Below, piece by piece: positions 23,634 through 28,487 of a stretch of 28,487 nucleotides of DNA. Source of the DNA: a virus. Position numbers and translations under genes: made by a program. Numbering within the stretch: position 1 is the first letter of the stretch; each line of letters opens with the position of its first letter. Location of the stretch: positions 1-28,487 of IMG/VR virus record IMGVR_UViG_3300027865_000035. The stretch is one strand, 5' to 3'. The notes beneath the pieces are model-generated. The model was given only the letters and a program-made list of their open reading frames with translations. It searched no databases and was not told the DNA's origin.

Positions 23634-23911
23634 AAACTATCAAGTAACTCGTGAGCAAGCATAACAGATTCAAAAGTTATGATTCCAGGCTTTGATACTA
23701 GCACCCAATTGCCTGTTAATATATCTTGACTCGGCATCCAGATACTTAACTTTTGTTCACGACCATTCTTTGTTTGTTCTGGTGTTAGATTTATTTTTGT
23801 TTCAATAAACTCAAACTTATCTTCAATTAACTCAATCTCAATGGGGTTACTGCCTAATTCGTTTGTGCCAGGAGTAGTTATCATCAACCATGCAAGCATT
23901 AAATAAATCAT
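23630..23911 (-). CDS. Small protein with hydrophobic N-terminus
   Basis: A 93-aa protein beginning MIYLMLAWLMITTPGTNELG, a short hydrophobic leader that may be a signal or anchor. The rest is polar: ELIEDKFEFIETKINLTPEQ, SIWMPSQDILTGNWVLVSKP, ending VMLAHELLDSL. It overlaps both neighbours by four bases (ATGA), which supports translation. No recognised family. Confidence 0.6.
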   Translation of the reverse strand: MIYLMLAWLMITTPGTNELGSNPIEIELIEDKFEFIETKINLTPEQTKNGREQKLSIWMPSQDILTGNWVLVSKPGIITFESVMLAHELLDSL

Positions 23912-24063
23912 TTAACCTTTTTGTCTACTATAAGAAAATATATCAACAAAAAATACGCAGCATTAATAAATAATGGAATAGAACAAATGTTTCTATAAAC
24001 GATTAAAAGATAACCTCCTGCAAACCAAGAAACTATAAATCCTATCATCATAAATTTTTTCAT
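23908..24063 (-). CDS. Tiny membrane protein
   Basis: A 51-aa frame, MKKFMMIGFIVSWFAGGYLL then RNICSIPLFINAAYFLLIYF, ending LIVDKKVK. Two hydrophobic helices with a short loop. GAGGATGGGAA lies just upstream, and ATGA overlaps both ends of the gene. Confidence 0.6.
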   Translation of the reverse strand: MKKFMMIGFIVSWFAGGYLLIVYRNICSIPLFINAAYFLLIYFLIVDKKVK

Positions 24064-24194
24064 TTCCCATCCTCATCCCCAAAAGTTATTTTTCGTTTAC
24101 CTTCAATGTAATCTGCAATAGCCCAGATCAACAACACTGTGCATATAAAATTAGTAACTATCGAAACATATATATACCACATTGGGACAGTCAT
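24060..24194 (-). CDS. Tiny single-pass membrane protein
   Basis: A 44-aa frame, MTVPMWYIYVSIVTNFICTV then LLIWAIADYIEGKRKITF, ending GDEDGK. One membrane helix and a charged cytoplasmic-type tail. GGGGGAGG precedes the ATG. It overlaps the previous stop (TAATG) and the next start (ATGA). Confidence 0.6.
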   Translation of the reverse strand: MTVPMWYIYVSIVTNFICTVLLIWAIADYIEGKRKITFGDEDGK

Positions 24195-24409
24195 TATAAT
24201 CCTCCCCCAAAAAATAAATTATCAATCCACTTATACACTTTATACGGAGTTCTCACCAAGCCAACGACAAGCAAAAGTGGTAATGAAATAATTACAATAA
24301 GTATAAACATTGCAAAATGAAACCATGAATTAATCTTTTCTATTATCTTCAAAACATTCTCGAATCTGTCCTTCAAGCATTTTAATACTCTCAGACGTAA
24401 AATATTCAT
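24194..24409 (-). CDS. Small membrane protein, start uncertain
   Basis: A 71-aa frame if the first ATG is used: a basic helix (MNILRLRVLKCLKDRFENVL) followed by one strong membrane helix (FAMFILIVIISLPLLLVVGL) and VRTPYKVYKWIDNLFFGGGL. The first 27 codons overlap a gene in another frame that has a much better ribosome site, so a later start is possible. The ATG at 24307 would leave only the membrane part (37 aa). The C-terminal part is secure because its end couples to the next gene. Confidence 0.5.
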   Translation of the reverse strand: MNILRLRVLKCLKDRFENVLKIIEKINSWFHFAMFILIVIISLPLLLVVGLVRTPYKVYKWIDNLFFGGGL

Positions 24410-24452
24410 CTAACCAGTTTGTTAATATCGTATTCAAACCTTCTTTATCCAT
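24330..24452 (-). CDS. Small acidic protein
   Basis: A 40-aa frame, MDKEGLNTILTNWLDEYFTS then SIKMLEGQIRECFEDNRKD, with a strong GGAGG five bases before the ATG. Acidic and amphipathic. It is the first gene after the array-bearing gene and may begin the small-gene group. Confidence 0.55.
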   Translation of the reverse strand: MDKEGLNTILTNWLDEYFTSESIKMLEGQIRECFEDNRKD

Positions 24453-24490
24453 CTAACCTCCGAATTTCCATGTCTATACAATCCTATTTT

Positions 24491-24517
24491 ATCGACACGT
24501 TTTATTCATGTGTCGAT
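24491..24517. repeat. Inverted repeat in the gap before the small-gene group
   Basis: ATCGACAC (24491-24498) and GTGTCGAT (24510-24517) with an 11-base spacer. It lies in the 85-base gap between the array gene and the 40-aa gene. On the minus strand TCGACA resembles a -35 box and TAAAAT after the right arm a -10 box, though 19 bases apart. The site could be an operator; no U-run follows, so it is not a good terminator. Confidence 0.5.
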
Positions 24518-24537
24518 TCAATCCTTTTCTTCTGTGC

Positions 24538-24903
24538 TTAAAACCCGTTCCCGTACCCGTTCCCGTTCCCGTTCCCGTACCCGTCCCCGTACCCGTTCCC
24601 GTACCCGTCCCCGTACCCGTACCCGTTCCCGTACCCGTACCCGTCCCCGTTCCCGTTCCCGTTCCCGTTCCCGTACCCGTCCCCGTTCCCGTTCCCGTTT
24701 CCGTTCCCGTCCCCTTCCCCGTTCCCGTTCCCGTCCCCGTCCCCGTTCCCGTTCCCGTTCCCGTCCCCGTCCCCGTTCCCGTTCCCGTACCCGTTCCCGT
24801 CCCCGTCCCCGTTCCCGTTCCCGTTCCCGTACCCGTCCCCGTCCCCGTACCCGTTCCCGTAACTATTCTGATTTTCGTCGTAATTTATAGAATTTTTTGC
24901 CAT
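24538..24903 (-). CDS. Asn/Tyr/Asp-Gly dipeptide-repeat protein
   Basis: A 121-aa protein. [16 protein letters not shown] is followed by about 53 X-Gly dipeptides, X being Asn, Tyr or Asp (one Glu), to GNGF. The codons are AAC, TAC or GAC followed by GGG, so variation is confined to the first codon base. AAGGAG stands five bases ahead of the ATG and the start lies inside the end of the upstream gene, both good signs of translation. GYGDGNG-type low-complexity proteins occur in other phages and mobile elements, sometimes fused to or next to the WGTT-type protein that precedes it here. It has no predicted fold, would be acidic and flexible, and its role is unknown. The mRNA is very G-rich in regular triplets. 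Confidence 0.75.
   Translation of the reverse strand: MAKNSINYDENQNSYGNGYGDGDGYGNGNGNGDGDGNGYGNGNGDGDGNGNGNGDGDGNGNGEGDGNGNGNGNGDGYGNGNGNGNGDGYGYGNGYGYGDGYGNGYGDGYGNGNGNGYGNGF
24544..24861. repeat. 53-unit degenerate hexamer array CCCGTN
   Basis: Fifty-three head-to-tail hexamers CCCGTN on the plus strand. I counted the last base: T 26, A 13, C 14, G 0. Only two units deviate elsewhere (TCCGTT and CCCTTC). The minus strand is (GGGNAC)n. The array makes up most of the dipeptide-repeat gene. Confidence 0.97.
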
Positions 24904-25223
24904 ACTTTCTCCTTACAGTCAATTGTAGAGATAACGGTTAAATAATCAAATTGAACCACTCCGTACATTTTATCCAAAACAGTATCTGATAATTTACCGT
25001 TTTCTGCTAATTCTCCTAATCCTTGAGTAGTTCCCCATTTTCGCACATTATATGCATTACGCAATATACAATCATTTCCGTCTCTCGTAAATATACCTAC
25101 CATTATCCAACCTCTTTGAAGAATAACAATCTTAATGTCACTTACATTTTCTTTTGTCGATTCCTCCAATTGATCCTTAATCTTTTCATACGTCTCATTA
25201 CTTACTTCCAATGTCTTTGTCAT
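24885..25223 (-). CDS. Conserved phage protein with WGTTQGLGEL core
   Basis: A 112-aa protein. Residues 1-25 form a helix (MTKTLEVSNETYEKIKDQLE). The rest, IVILQRGWIMVGIFTRDG, RNAYNVRKWGTTQGLGELAE, LDKMYGVVQFDYLTVISTID then [10 protein letters not shown], matches a small beta-rich family that I recall from many phages (ILQRGWVxVG…RxWGTTxGLGExA…TxLD…V…TIDC…W; possibly listed as DUF6948). Its function is unknown. Its last codons hold the ribosome site and start of the dipeptide-repeat gene, so the two are coupled. Beyond its own stop, its frame would read Thr-Gly repeats. Confidence 0.75.
   Translation of the reverse strand: MTKTLEVSNETYEKIKDQLEESTKENVSDIKIVILQRGWIMVGIFTRDGNDCILRNAYNVRKWGTTQGLGELAENGKLSDTVLDKMYGVVQFDYLTVISTIDCKEKVWQKIL
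24909..24914 (-). promoter_or_regulatory. Ribosome site of the dipeptide-repeat gene
   Basis: AAGGAG followed by AAAGT and ATG. It lies inside the end of the upstream reading frame and is the main reason for treating the repeat frame on this strand as translated. Confidence 0.85.
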
Positions 25224-25226
25224 ACA

Positions 25227-25643
25227 TTACTCCTTTCCGTTTATTTTATTCTTCTGTGTTCTATAGATTGCCCTTGCTATTTTAGGGCACGCTATACAAT
25301 CAGGCTCCTCACATAATATCTCCAATATCTCTTTAGCACTTAACACCCTATCCTTTGCCTCATTGTATCCATGCTGTGCAATAGCCCTACCTTTGTGTAG
25401 GTCTACTCCGAGATCAGAACATAATCTTTGTAGGGTTTTAGTGTTTCTTTGTTCTAAAAAGTGCTTTGTTATTTGTTGTTCAAACAAAGCAGGTTTCATC
25501 CTTCTTTCTGAATCATCCTTATCTCCGTTTGTTTTTTGATCGTCAATCGCTAATTCATAATAATATTTAGCAATATTTGATATTAAGTTATTTAATTCAG
25601 ACACTACTTTTGGTTTATTCATTCGTTCATTCGATTGTTTCAT
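25227..25643 (-). CDS. Hypothetical phage protein
   Basis: A 138-aa helical, charged protein: MKQSNERMNKPKVVSELNNL, NIAKYYYELAIDDQKTNGDK, then KALF-like and CSDLGVDLHKGRAIAQHGYN, ending with a Cys group (CEEPDCIACPKIARAIYR) and KNKINGKE. C-x5-C-x2-C could bind metal or iron-sulfur. GAGGATAAA precedes the start. No family recognised; it lies in a row of small phage genes that leads to the WGTT-type protein. Confidence 0.6.
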   Translation of the reverse strand: MKQSNERMNKPKVVSELNNLISNIAKYYYELAIDDQKTNGDKDDSERRMKPALFEQQITKHFLEQRNTKTLQRLCSDLGVDLHKGRAIAQHGYNEAKDRVLSAKEILEILCEEPDCIACPKIARAIYRTQKNKINGKE

Positions 25644-25644
25644 T

Positions 25645-25824
25645 TTATCCTCTACCCAGAATGAATAACCTGCCTGCCTTGAGCTTTTTTACCGCAAACT
25701 CACCGTAGCAAGTTTGATTAGGCTCACGAGGTATCCCACCCCACATCAATTCGCAGGACTTACAGTTATTCAACTTTGTGGATAGGCAGTTGGACTGCAA
25801 CAGTCTTAGATAGTTATTCCACAT
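25645..25824 (-). CDS. Small Cys-containing protein
   Basis: A 59-aa frame that fills an otherwise empty 220-base gap: MWNNYLRLLQSNCLSTKLNN then CKSCELMWGGIPREPNQTCY, ending GEFAVKKLKAGRLFILGRG. C-x2-C (21, 24) and Cys39 suggest a small metal site. Only a weak GAGAT precedes the ATG. The stop is two bases from the next start, as in the rest of the operon. The region 25825-25863 upstream holds no other gene. Confidence 0.55.
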   Translation of the reverse strand: MWNNYLRLLQSNCLSTKLNNCKSCELMWGGIPREPNQTCYGEFAVKKLKAGRLFILGRG

Positions 25825-25862
25825 ATCTCGTGTCAGACTTCCACGTCACTACCCACAAAGTT
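25772..25862. repeat. Long-range inverted repeat around a small gene start
   Basis: AACTTTGTGG (25772-25781) and CCACAAAGTT (25853-25862) are exact inverted copies; allowing one mismatch the match extends to AACTTTGTGG[A/G]TAG. They enclose 71 bases that include small local hairpins such as GACTG-CAA-CAGTC. It is not a tRNA (no T-arm). It may be a structured leader or a protein-binding site. Confidence 0.5.
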
Positions 25863-25863
25863 A

Positions 25864-26361
25864 TTAAACTTTAATCCCTTTTCTACCTTCACCCGTATGT
25901 AATGCCTGCGGGCTTGATTCAGGTAAATCCAATGGTGTCGTTGTTTTGATATAATCGTTTAAGAATTTTCTTACTTTGTCAGTAAGAGCCCTTAACCGAG
26001 AACTATCAAATTTATTCAACTGCGCTGCATTTCTGGCTGATTGACCGTGGATTAATTCATCCCGTGCAATCGCCAGCATCCTGTTACAGTCATTAACATT
26101 CTCGTTTTCTGTATCAGGAATGACCGGATTTTCTTCCAGCTCAATTTGACGTGGATGGGTTTCAGGTAAATCAAGATGTGGTTGAGCTAATACCCAATCG
26201 TGATACGTGTCAATCGCATCAAGATATGTCTTAAGTCTAGCCTGGTCAAAATCATTCATTTGAGATGTACCACTTGAAACAGATTTAATCAGCTCCTCAA
26301 TAAACCGATTAATTCTTGCGTGCAGTCCAGCAATGTCGTGATTCAATACAAGGTCTGCCAT
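25864..26361 (-). CDS. Internally duplicated phage protein with LDLPE motifs
   Basis: A 165-aa protein built from two similar halves. Half one: LHARINRFIEELIKS, FDQARLKTYLDAIDTYHDWV, HLDLPETHPRQIEL. Half two: CNRMLAIARDELIHGQSARN, FDSSRLRALTDKVRKFLNDY, PLDLPESSPQAL. Each half is a helix pair with an FDxxRL link and a proline-rich DLPExxP end. I have seen DLPE(S/T)HP-type proteins in phages, but no function is known to me. It is soluble. The start is preceded by GGAGG (AAAAAAGGAGGAAACGACA). Confidence 0.65.
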   Translation of the reverse strand: MADLVLNHDIAGLHARINRFIEELIKSVSSGTSQMNDFDQARLKTYLDAIDTYHDWVLAQPHLDLPETHPRQIELEENPVIPDTENENVNDCNRMLAIARDELIHGQSARNAAQLNKFDSSRLRALTDKVRKFLNDYIKTTTPLDLPESSPQALHTGEGRKGIKV

Positions 26362-26388
26362 TGTCGTTTCCTCCTTTTTTATTTTTTA

Positions 26389-26583
26389 CTACTTATCTTT
26401 ACAGCCCTCCTTTCCCAATATTTTACGAATATCTATTACTTTAACCATATAAAATCCAGAATAAGCATCATCAATAAATTTCTTTTTCTCAATCTCCTCA
26501 AGTATTACTTGCTTAATCTTTTGTTGCATTGTTGGGAATGACCAAGTTAATACTATTTTCTTTATCTTTTCATCAAGTGTCAT
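26389..26583 (-). CDS. Small hypothetical protein
   Basis: A 64-aa protein, MTLDEKIKKIVLTWSFPTMQ then KIKQVILEEIEKKKFIDDAY, SGFYMVKVIDIRKILGKE, ending GCKDK. Helical and basic. GGAGAAGATAA precedes its start, inside the end of the beta-helix gene. No recognised family. Confidence 0.55.
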   Translation of the reverse strand: MTLDEKIKKIVLTWSFPTMQQKIKQVILEEIEKKKFIDDAYSGFYMVKVIDIRKILGKEGCKDK

Positions 26584-28293
26584 TTATCTTCTCCTTGACA
26601 ATCCCCTCGTCTCAAATGCTCCAATATCAATCTGTCTGTTCTGCGGTCTTGTGATATTCATGTAATCTCGTCCTATCATCGATATTACAGAATTGTCTCC
26701 GACATCTTTGCATGGGCTATCTCTGCCAATAACAAATGAGTTTTCAATAAACTGTGGATCAGCATTTATACTTTCATCATCCCAGTAAGGCATAATACCA
26801 CCCCCAAAGTAACAGTTATTATTTCCGCTTAAAAAATCTCCTGATAAACCTTCGTAATAACCTTCACCTGGGTTTGATATGATAATGTTATTTTTAACCA
26901 CAACTGAATCCGGTGAACCCCCAACATTAATCTCACCATTATTATTATGATAAAATATGTTGTTGTAAATATGCCAGTTACCCCCATTGTCTCCGCCACC
27001 AACGCCTCCCACAATCATTCCGGCATAACCTCTATGTCCGTTAAAAGCTACGATGTTATTGTAAAAGTAACAGTTTCGTATGAACTCATAGTTACCACTT
27101 GTCGGGTCACCGCCACCCAGTACCGCTCCATACATCCCGTTGTGATGAAAATAGTTATCATGAATGTAGATATTATCAATCCAATCCCCGACATTGTGAC
27201 CGTAAAGCTGTATCCCTTGACCCCACTCATTGTACGCAAACTCATTCCAGCCAATATAAATATAATTATGCCAGCCATAGCCTCCCAGGTACAGCGGGTA
27301 AGCCTTTGTTGGGGCTGTTTGACCTCTTGAGTCCACGCTTGCATCACACGCATAGTTACCGTAAAAGTATAGATACTGTTGCCCGCCGTCTGCACCGCTG
27401 AAGCTGGCTGCTGACTTACCGCCATACGTCGTTGATATATCATTGCCGATGAACTTGATATGGTCACTTGAGCCTCTATTAGCCCAAGCGGTCACACTAC
27501 CATTGCCCCGTAGTATAAACTTAGAGAATGTCCAATAGCTCAAATGATCTGGCTCTGACGTTCCATGCCTACGGATAGCACATTGTGTCGTATTATCCCC
27601 AATCTGTGCTACTTCGCCAGGATATGATGCTACCCCAATGTAATTATTCTCTGATCCGTTGTTGTGGTTGTTGCTCCAGAAGTCGATTACAGCGTCCCAG
27701 CTGTCGATATTAGCGTATATTCCTGCTTTTAGGTATATTATGTCTCCCGCTTCAATTTCCCTAGCCTTTTTGGCTGTACGCCATGCAGTCGCTACACTTA
27801 ACCCGTCATTGCTATCATTGCCAGTCGGGGATATGAAATAGATATGATTTAACCCTATTGACCTGCAATAAAACGGTAACGAATTGCTTGTGAATCCATT
27901 GGATGTAGTCACCCTTAACGCTGTCCGTCCAGGTGCTATACTTGAGTTAAGCCAGAATGTTACACGTTCTAATCCCCTGGCAGTTGTTGGATTGTCTGTT
28001 GCTCCCCATTCAGCAAAATCAGATTGCTGATTTAATGTTGTTCTGCCAATCATGACTGAACCTGGTCTATTGCCTAAATTAACCCCCCATACCGTAACTG
28101 CTGCGCCTTTAGTCTCGCTACCTTCCCATCCAGTTTTCATTGCATCAGTAAAATCTACAAACATTATTCTTGTTTCAGTACCAAACTTCCTGGTTTTTGG
28201 TACAGGCTCTATTTTTGTTAGAGGTTTTATGCCATAGATAACCCCGATAACAATTACAGCTAACGCAAGAATCGAACCAATAAGTTTAATCAT
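26584..28293 (-). CDS. Membrane-anchored beta-helix surface protein with IPT-like domain
   Basis: I place the start at the ATG at 28293 (569 aa), after GGAGGAG. Residues 1-25 (MIKLIGSILALAVIVIGVIY) are one membrane helix, a type II anchor or uncleaved signal. Residues ~55-145 look like an IPT/TIG-type domain (GAAVTVWGVNLGNRPGSVMI, GRTALRVTTSNGFTSNSLPF). From IYFISPTGNDSNDGLSVATA onward it is a DUF1565/right-handed beta-helix: repeated rungs such as NIYIHDNYFHHNGMYGAVLG, NWHIYNNIFYHNNNGEINVG. The end, DPQFIENSFVIGRDSPCKDV then QIDIGAFET, is the usual C-cap. Such proteins are often polysaccharide lyases or binders; no catalytic residues can be assigned. By eye it is less AT-rich than its neighbours, which hints at transfer. 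Confidence 0.75.
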   Translation of the reverse strand: MIKLIGSILALAVIVIGVIYGIKPLTKIEPVPKTRKFGTETRIMFVDFTDAMKTGWEGSETKGAAVTVWGVNLGNRPGSVMIGRTTLNQQSDFAEWGATDNPTTARGLERVTFWLNSSIAPGRTALRVTTSNGFTSNSLPFYCRSIGLNHIYFISPTGNDSNDGLSVATAWRTAKKAREIEAGDIIYLKAGIYANIDSWDAVIDFWSNNHNNGSENNYIGVASYPGEVAQIGDNTTQCAIRRHGTSEPDHLSYWTFSKFILRGNGSVTAWANRGSSDHIKFIGNDISTTYGGKSAASFSGADGGQQYLYFYGNYACDASVDSRGQTAPTKAYPLYLGGYGWHNYIYIGWNEFAYNEWGQGIQLYGHNVGDWIDNIYIHDNYFHHNGMYGAVLGGGDPTSGNYEFIRNCYFYNNIVAFNGHRGYAGMIVGGVGGGDNGGNWHIYNNIFYHNNNGEINVGGSPDSVVVKNNIIISNPGEGYYEGLSGDFLSGNNNCYFGGGIMPYWDDESINADPQFIENSFVIGRDSPCKDVGDNSVISMIGRDYMNITRPQNRQIDIGAFETRGLSRRR

Positions 28294-28487
28294 ATCTCCT
28301 CCATTATCCCGACCTCGACCTCGACCTCGACCACGACCTCGACCTCGACCTCGACCTCGACCACGACCTCGACCCCGACCCCGACCACGACCTCGACCCC
28401 GACCCCGACCTCGACCCCAACACCGACCCCGACCCCGACCCCGACACCGACATCGACCTCGACAAAGAAACCTACAAAGCAATCGAA
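28290..28487 (-). CDS. Possible C-terminal part of an upstream gene encoded by the hexamer array
   Basis: A frame open from the window edge to a TGA that overlaps the beta-helix ATG (ATGA). It would read FDCFVGFF then Val-X repeats (X Glu, Gly or Val) and end VGIMEEI. The stop-start overlap matches the rest of the operon. The start lies outside the window and no ribosome site can be checked. The other minus frames read Ser-X (stops early) or Arg-Gly (runs into the beta-helix gene). Confidence 0.3.
   Translation of the reverse strand, partial: FDCFVGFFVEVDVGVGVGVGVGVGVEVGVGVEVVVGVGVEVVVEVEVEVEVVVEVEVEVGIMEEI
28296..28302 (-). promoter_or_regulatory. Ribosome site of the beta-helix gene
   Basis: GGAGGAG lies two to three bases ahead of the ATG at 28293. 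It supports this start over an upstream in-frame extension through the hexamer array. Confidence 0.75.
28310..28459. repeat. 25-unit degenerate hexamer array CGACCN
   Basis: Twenty-five head-to-tail hexamers of the form CGACCN on the plus strand, with decaying units to about 28465. I counted the last base: T 12, A 3, C 10, G 0. Three units deviate elsewhere (CAACAC, CGACAC and CGACAT). It lies upstream of the beta-helix gene and runs toward the window edge. Confidence 0.95.

Noticed and set aside
24544-24861. Diversity-generating retroelement target
   Set aside because: Such systems change adenines of a template to any base. Here a fixed adenine next to the variable site stays constant, all four bases are not seen, and no reverse transcriptase or template repeat is in the window.
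24544-24861. CRISPR array or telomere repeat
   Set aside because: Units are six bases with no spacers, and the array is internal and coding.
24508-24945. Plus-strand frame coding (Pro-Val)n through array one
   Set aside because: It runs against every other gene here, has no ribosome site I can see, and is explained as the complement of the well-supported minus-strand gene. It was kept only as a comment because the degenerate base is silent in this frame.
24904-25316. Plus-strand frame of 97 codons overlapping the WGTT-type gene
   Set aside because: It opposes a conserved minus-strand gene, with no ribosome site or family resemblance.
25772-25862. tRNA or tRNA-like gene
   Set aside because: The closing stem is longer than an acceptor stem, there is no T-arm or anticodon arm of normal size on either strand, and a reading frame covers part of it.
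28294-28482. Arg-Gly repeat as an N-terminal extension of the beta-helix protein
   Set aside because: An ATG with GGAGGAG and a membrane helix directly after it give a better start at 28293. The upstream in-frame start would be a TTG with no clear site.

Overview
The window is part of a tailed-phage (or prophage) genome with siphovirus-type architecture. It has HK97-fold head genes, a head-tail connector set, a G/GT tail-chaperone pair with a frameshift site, and a short tape measure of 593 aa; no contractile sheath gene is visible. Every gene I can support lies on the minus strand, so the map reads from right to left. The DNA is AT-rich, with two very unusual GC-rich hexamer arrays. The host cannot be named. 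Seven proteins carry Sec-type signal peptides ending in a V-x-A or similar site, and one looks like an outer-membrane barrel, so I infer a diderm (Gram-negative) host.

Region 1 (28487-24538) is accessory. It starts with the end of a hexamer array (28310-28459), followed by a membrane-anchored beta-helix surface protein. Next come four small phage proteins, one with an internal duplication, and a conserved phage protein with a WGTTQGLGEL core. The region ends with a gene made almost wholly of Asn/Tyr/Asp-Gly dipeptides, encoded by a 53-unit degenerate hexamer array (24544-24861).

Region 2 (24537-22553) holds nine small, mostly overlapping genes. At least four are tiny membrane proteins and one is a secreted coiled-coil protein with a poly-lysine tail. 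The region ends with a perfect-consensus sigma70 promoter and, about 50 bases later, an intrinsic terminator directly in front of terS.

Region 3 (22546-12186) is the packaging and head module. It runs terS, terL, a 59-aa gene, a portal fused to a MuF domain, two small genes, the S78 prohead protease with a scaffold-like tail, the major capsid protein and a small capsid-adjacent protein. Two secreted proteins follow, then the connector, head-closure and gp10-like proteins and two tandem DUF3168-like tail-terminator paralogues.

Region 4 (12189-7098) interrupts the usual order with a 961-aa fibre and a 472-aa triple collar protein, both with signal peptides, then small secreted or membrane proteins that may form part of a lysis cassette.

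Region 5 (7108-1) is the tail module. It has a barrel-like envelope protein, the tail tube protein with an Ig-like domain, G/GT chaperones, tape measure, a WIK-module protein, the tail hub, receptor-end proteins and the start of a repeat-rich fibre that runs off the left edge.

Packing is dense: most genes overlap by 1-30 bases (ATGA, TAATG), which implies long polycistronic messages with translational coupling. The least ordinary features are the two hexamer arrays, the repeated use of signal peptides on virion-type proteins, and the promoter-terminator unit in front of terS. No endolysin, integrase, replication gene, tRNA or CRISPR array is visible.
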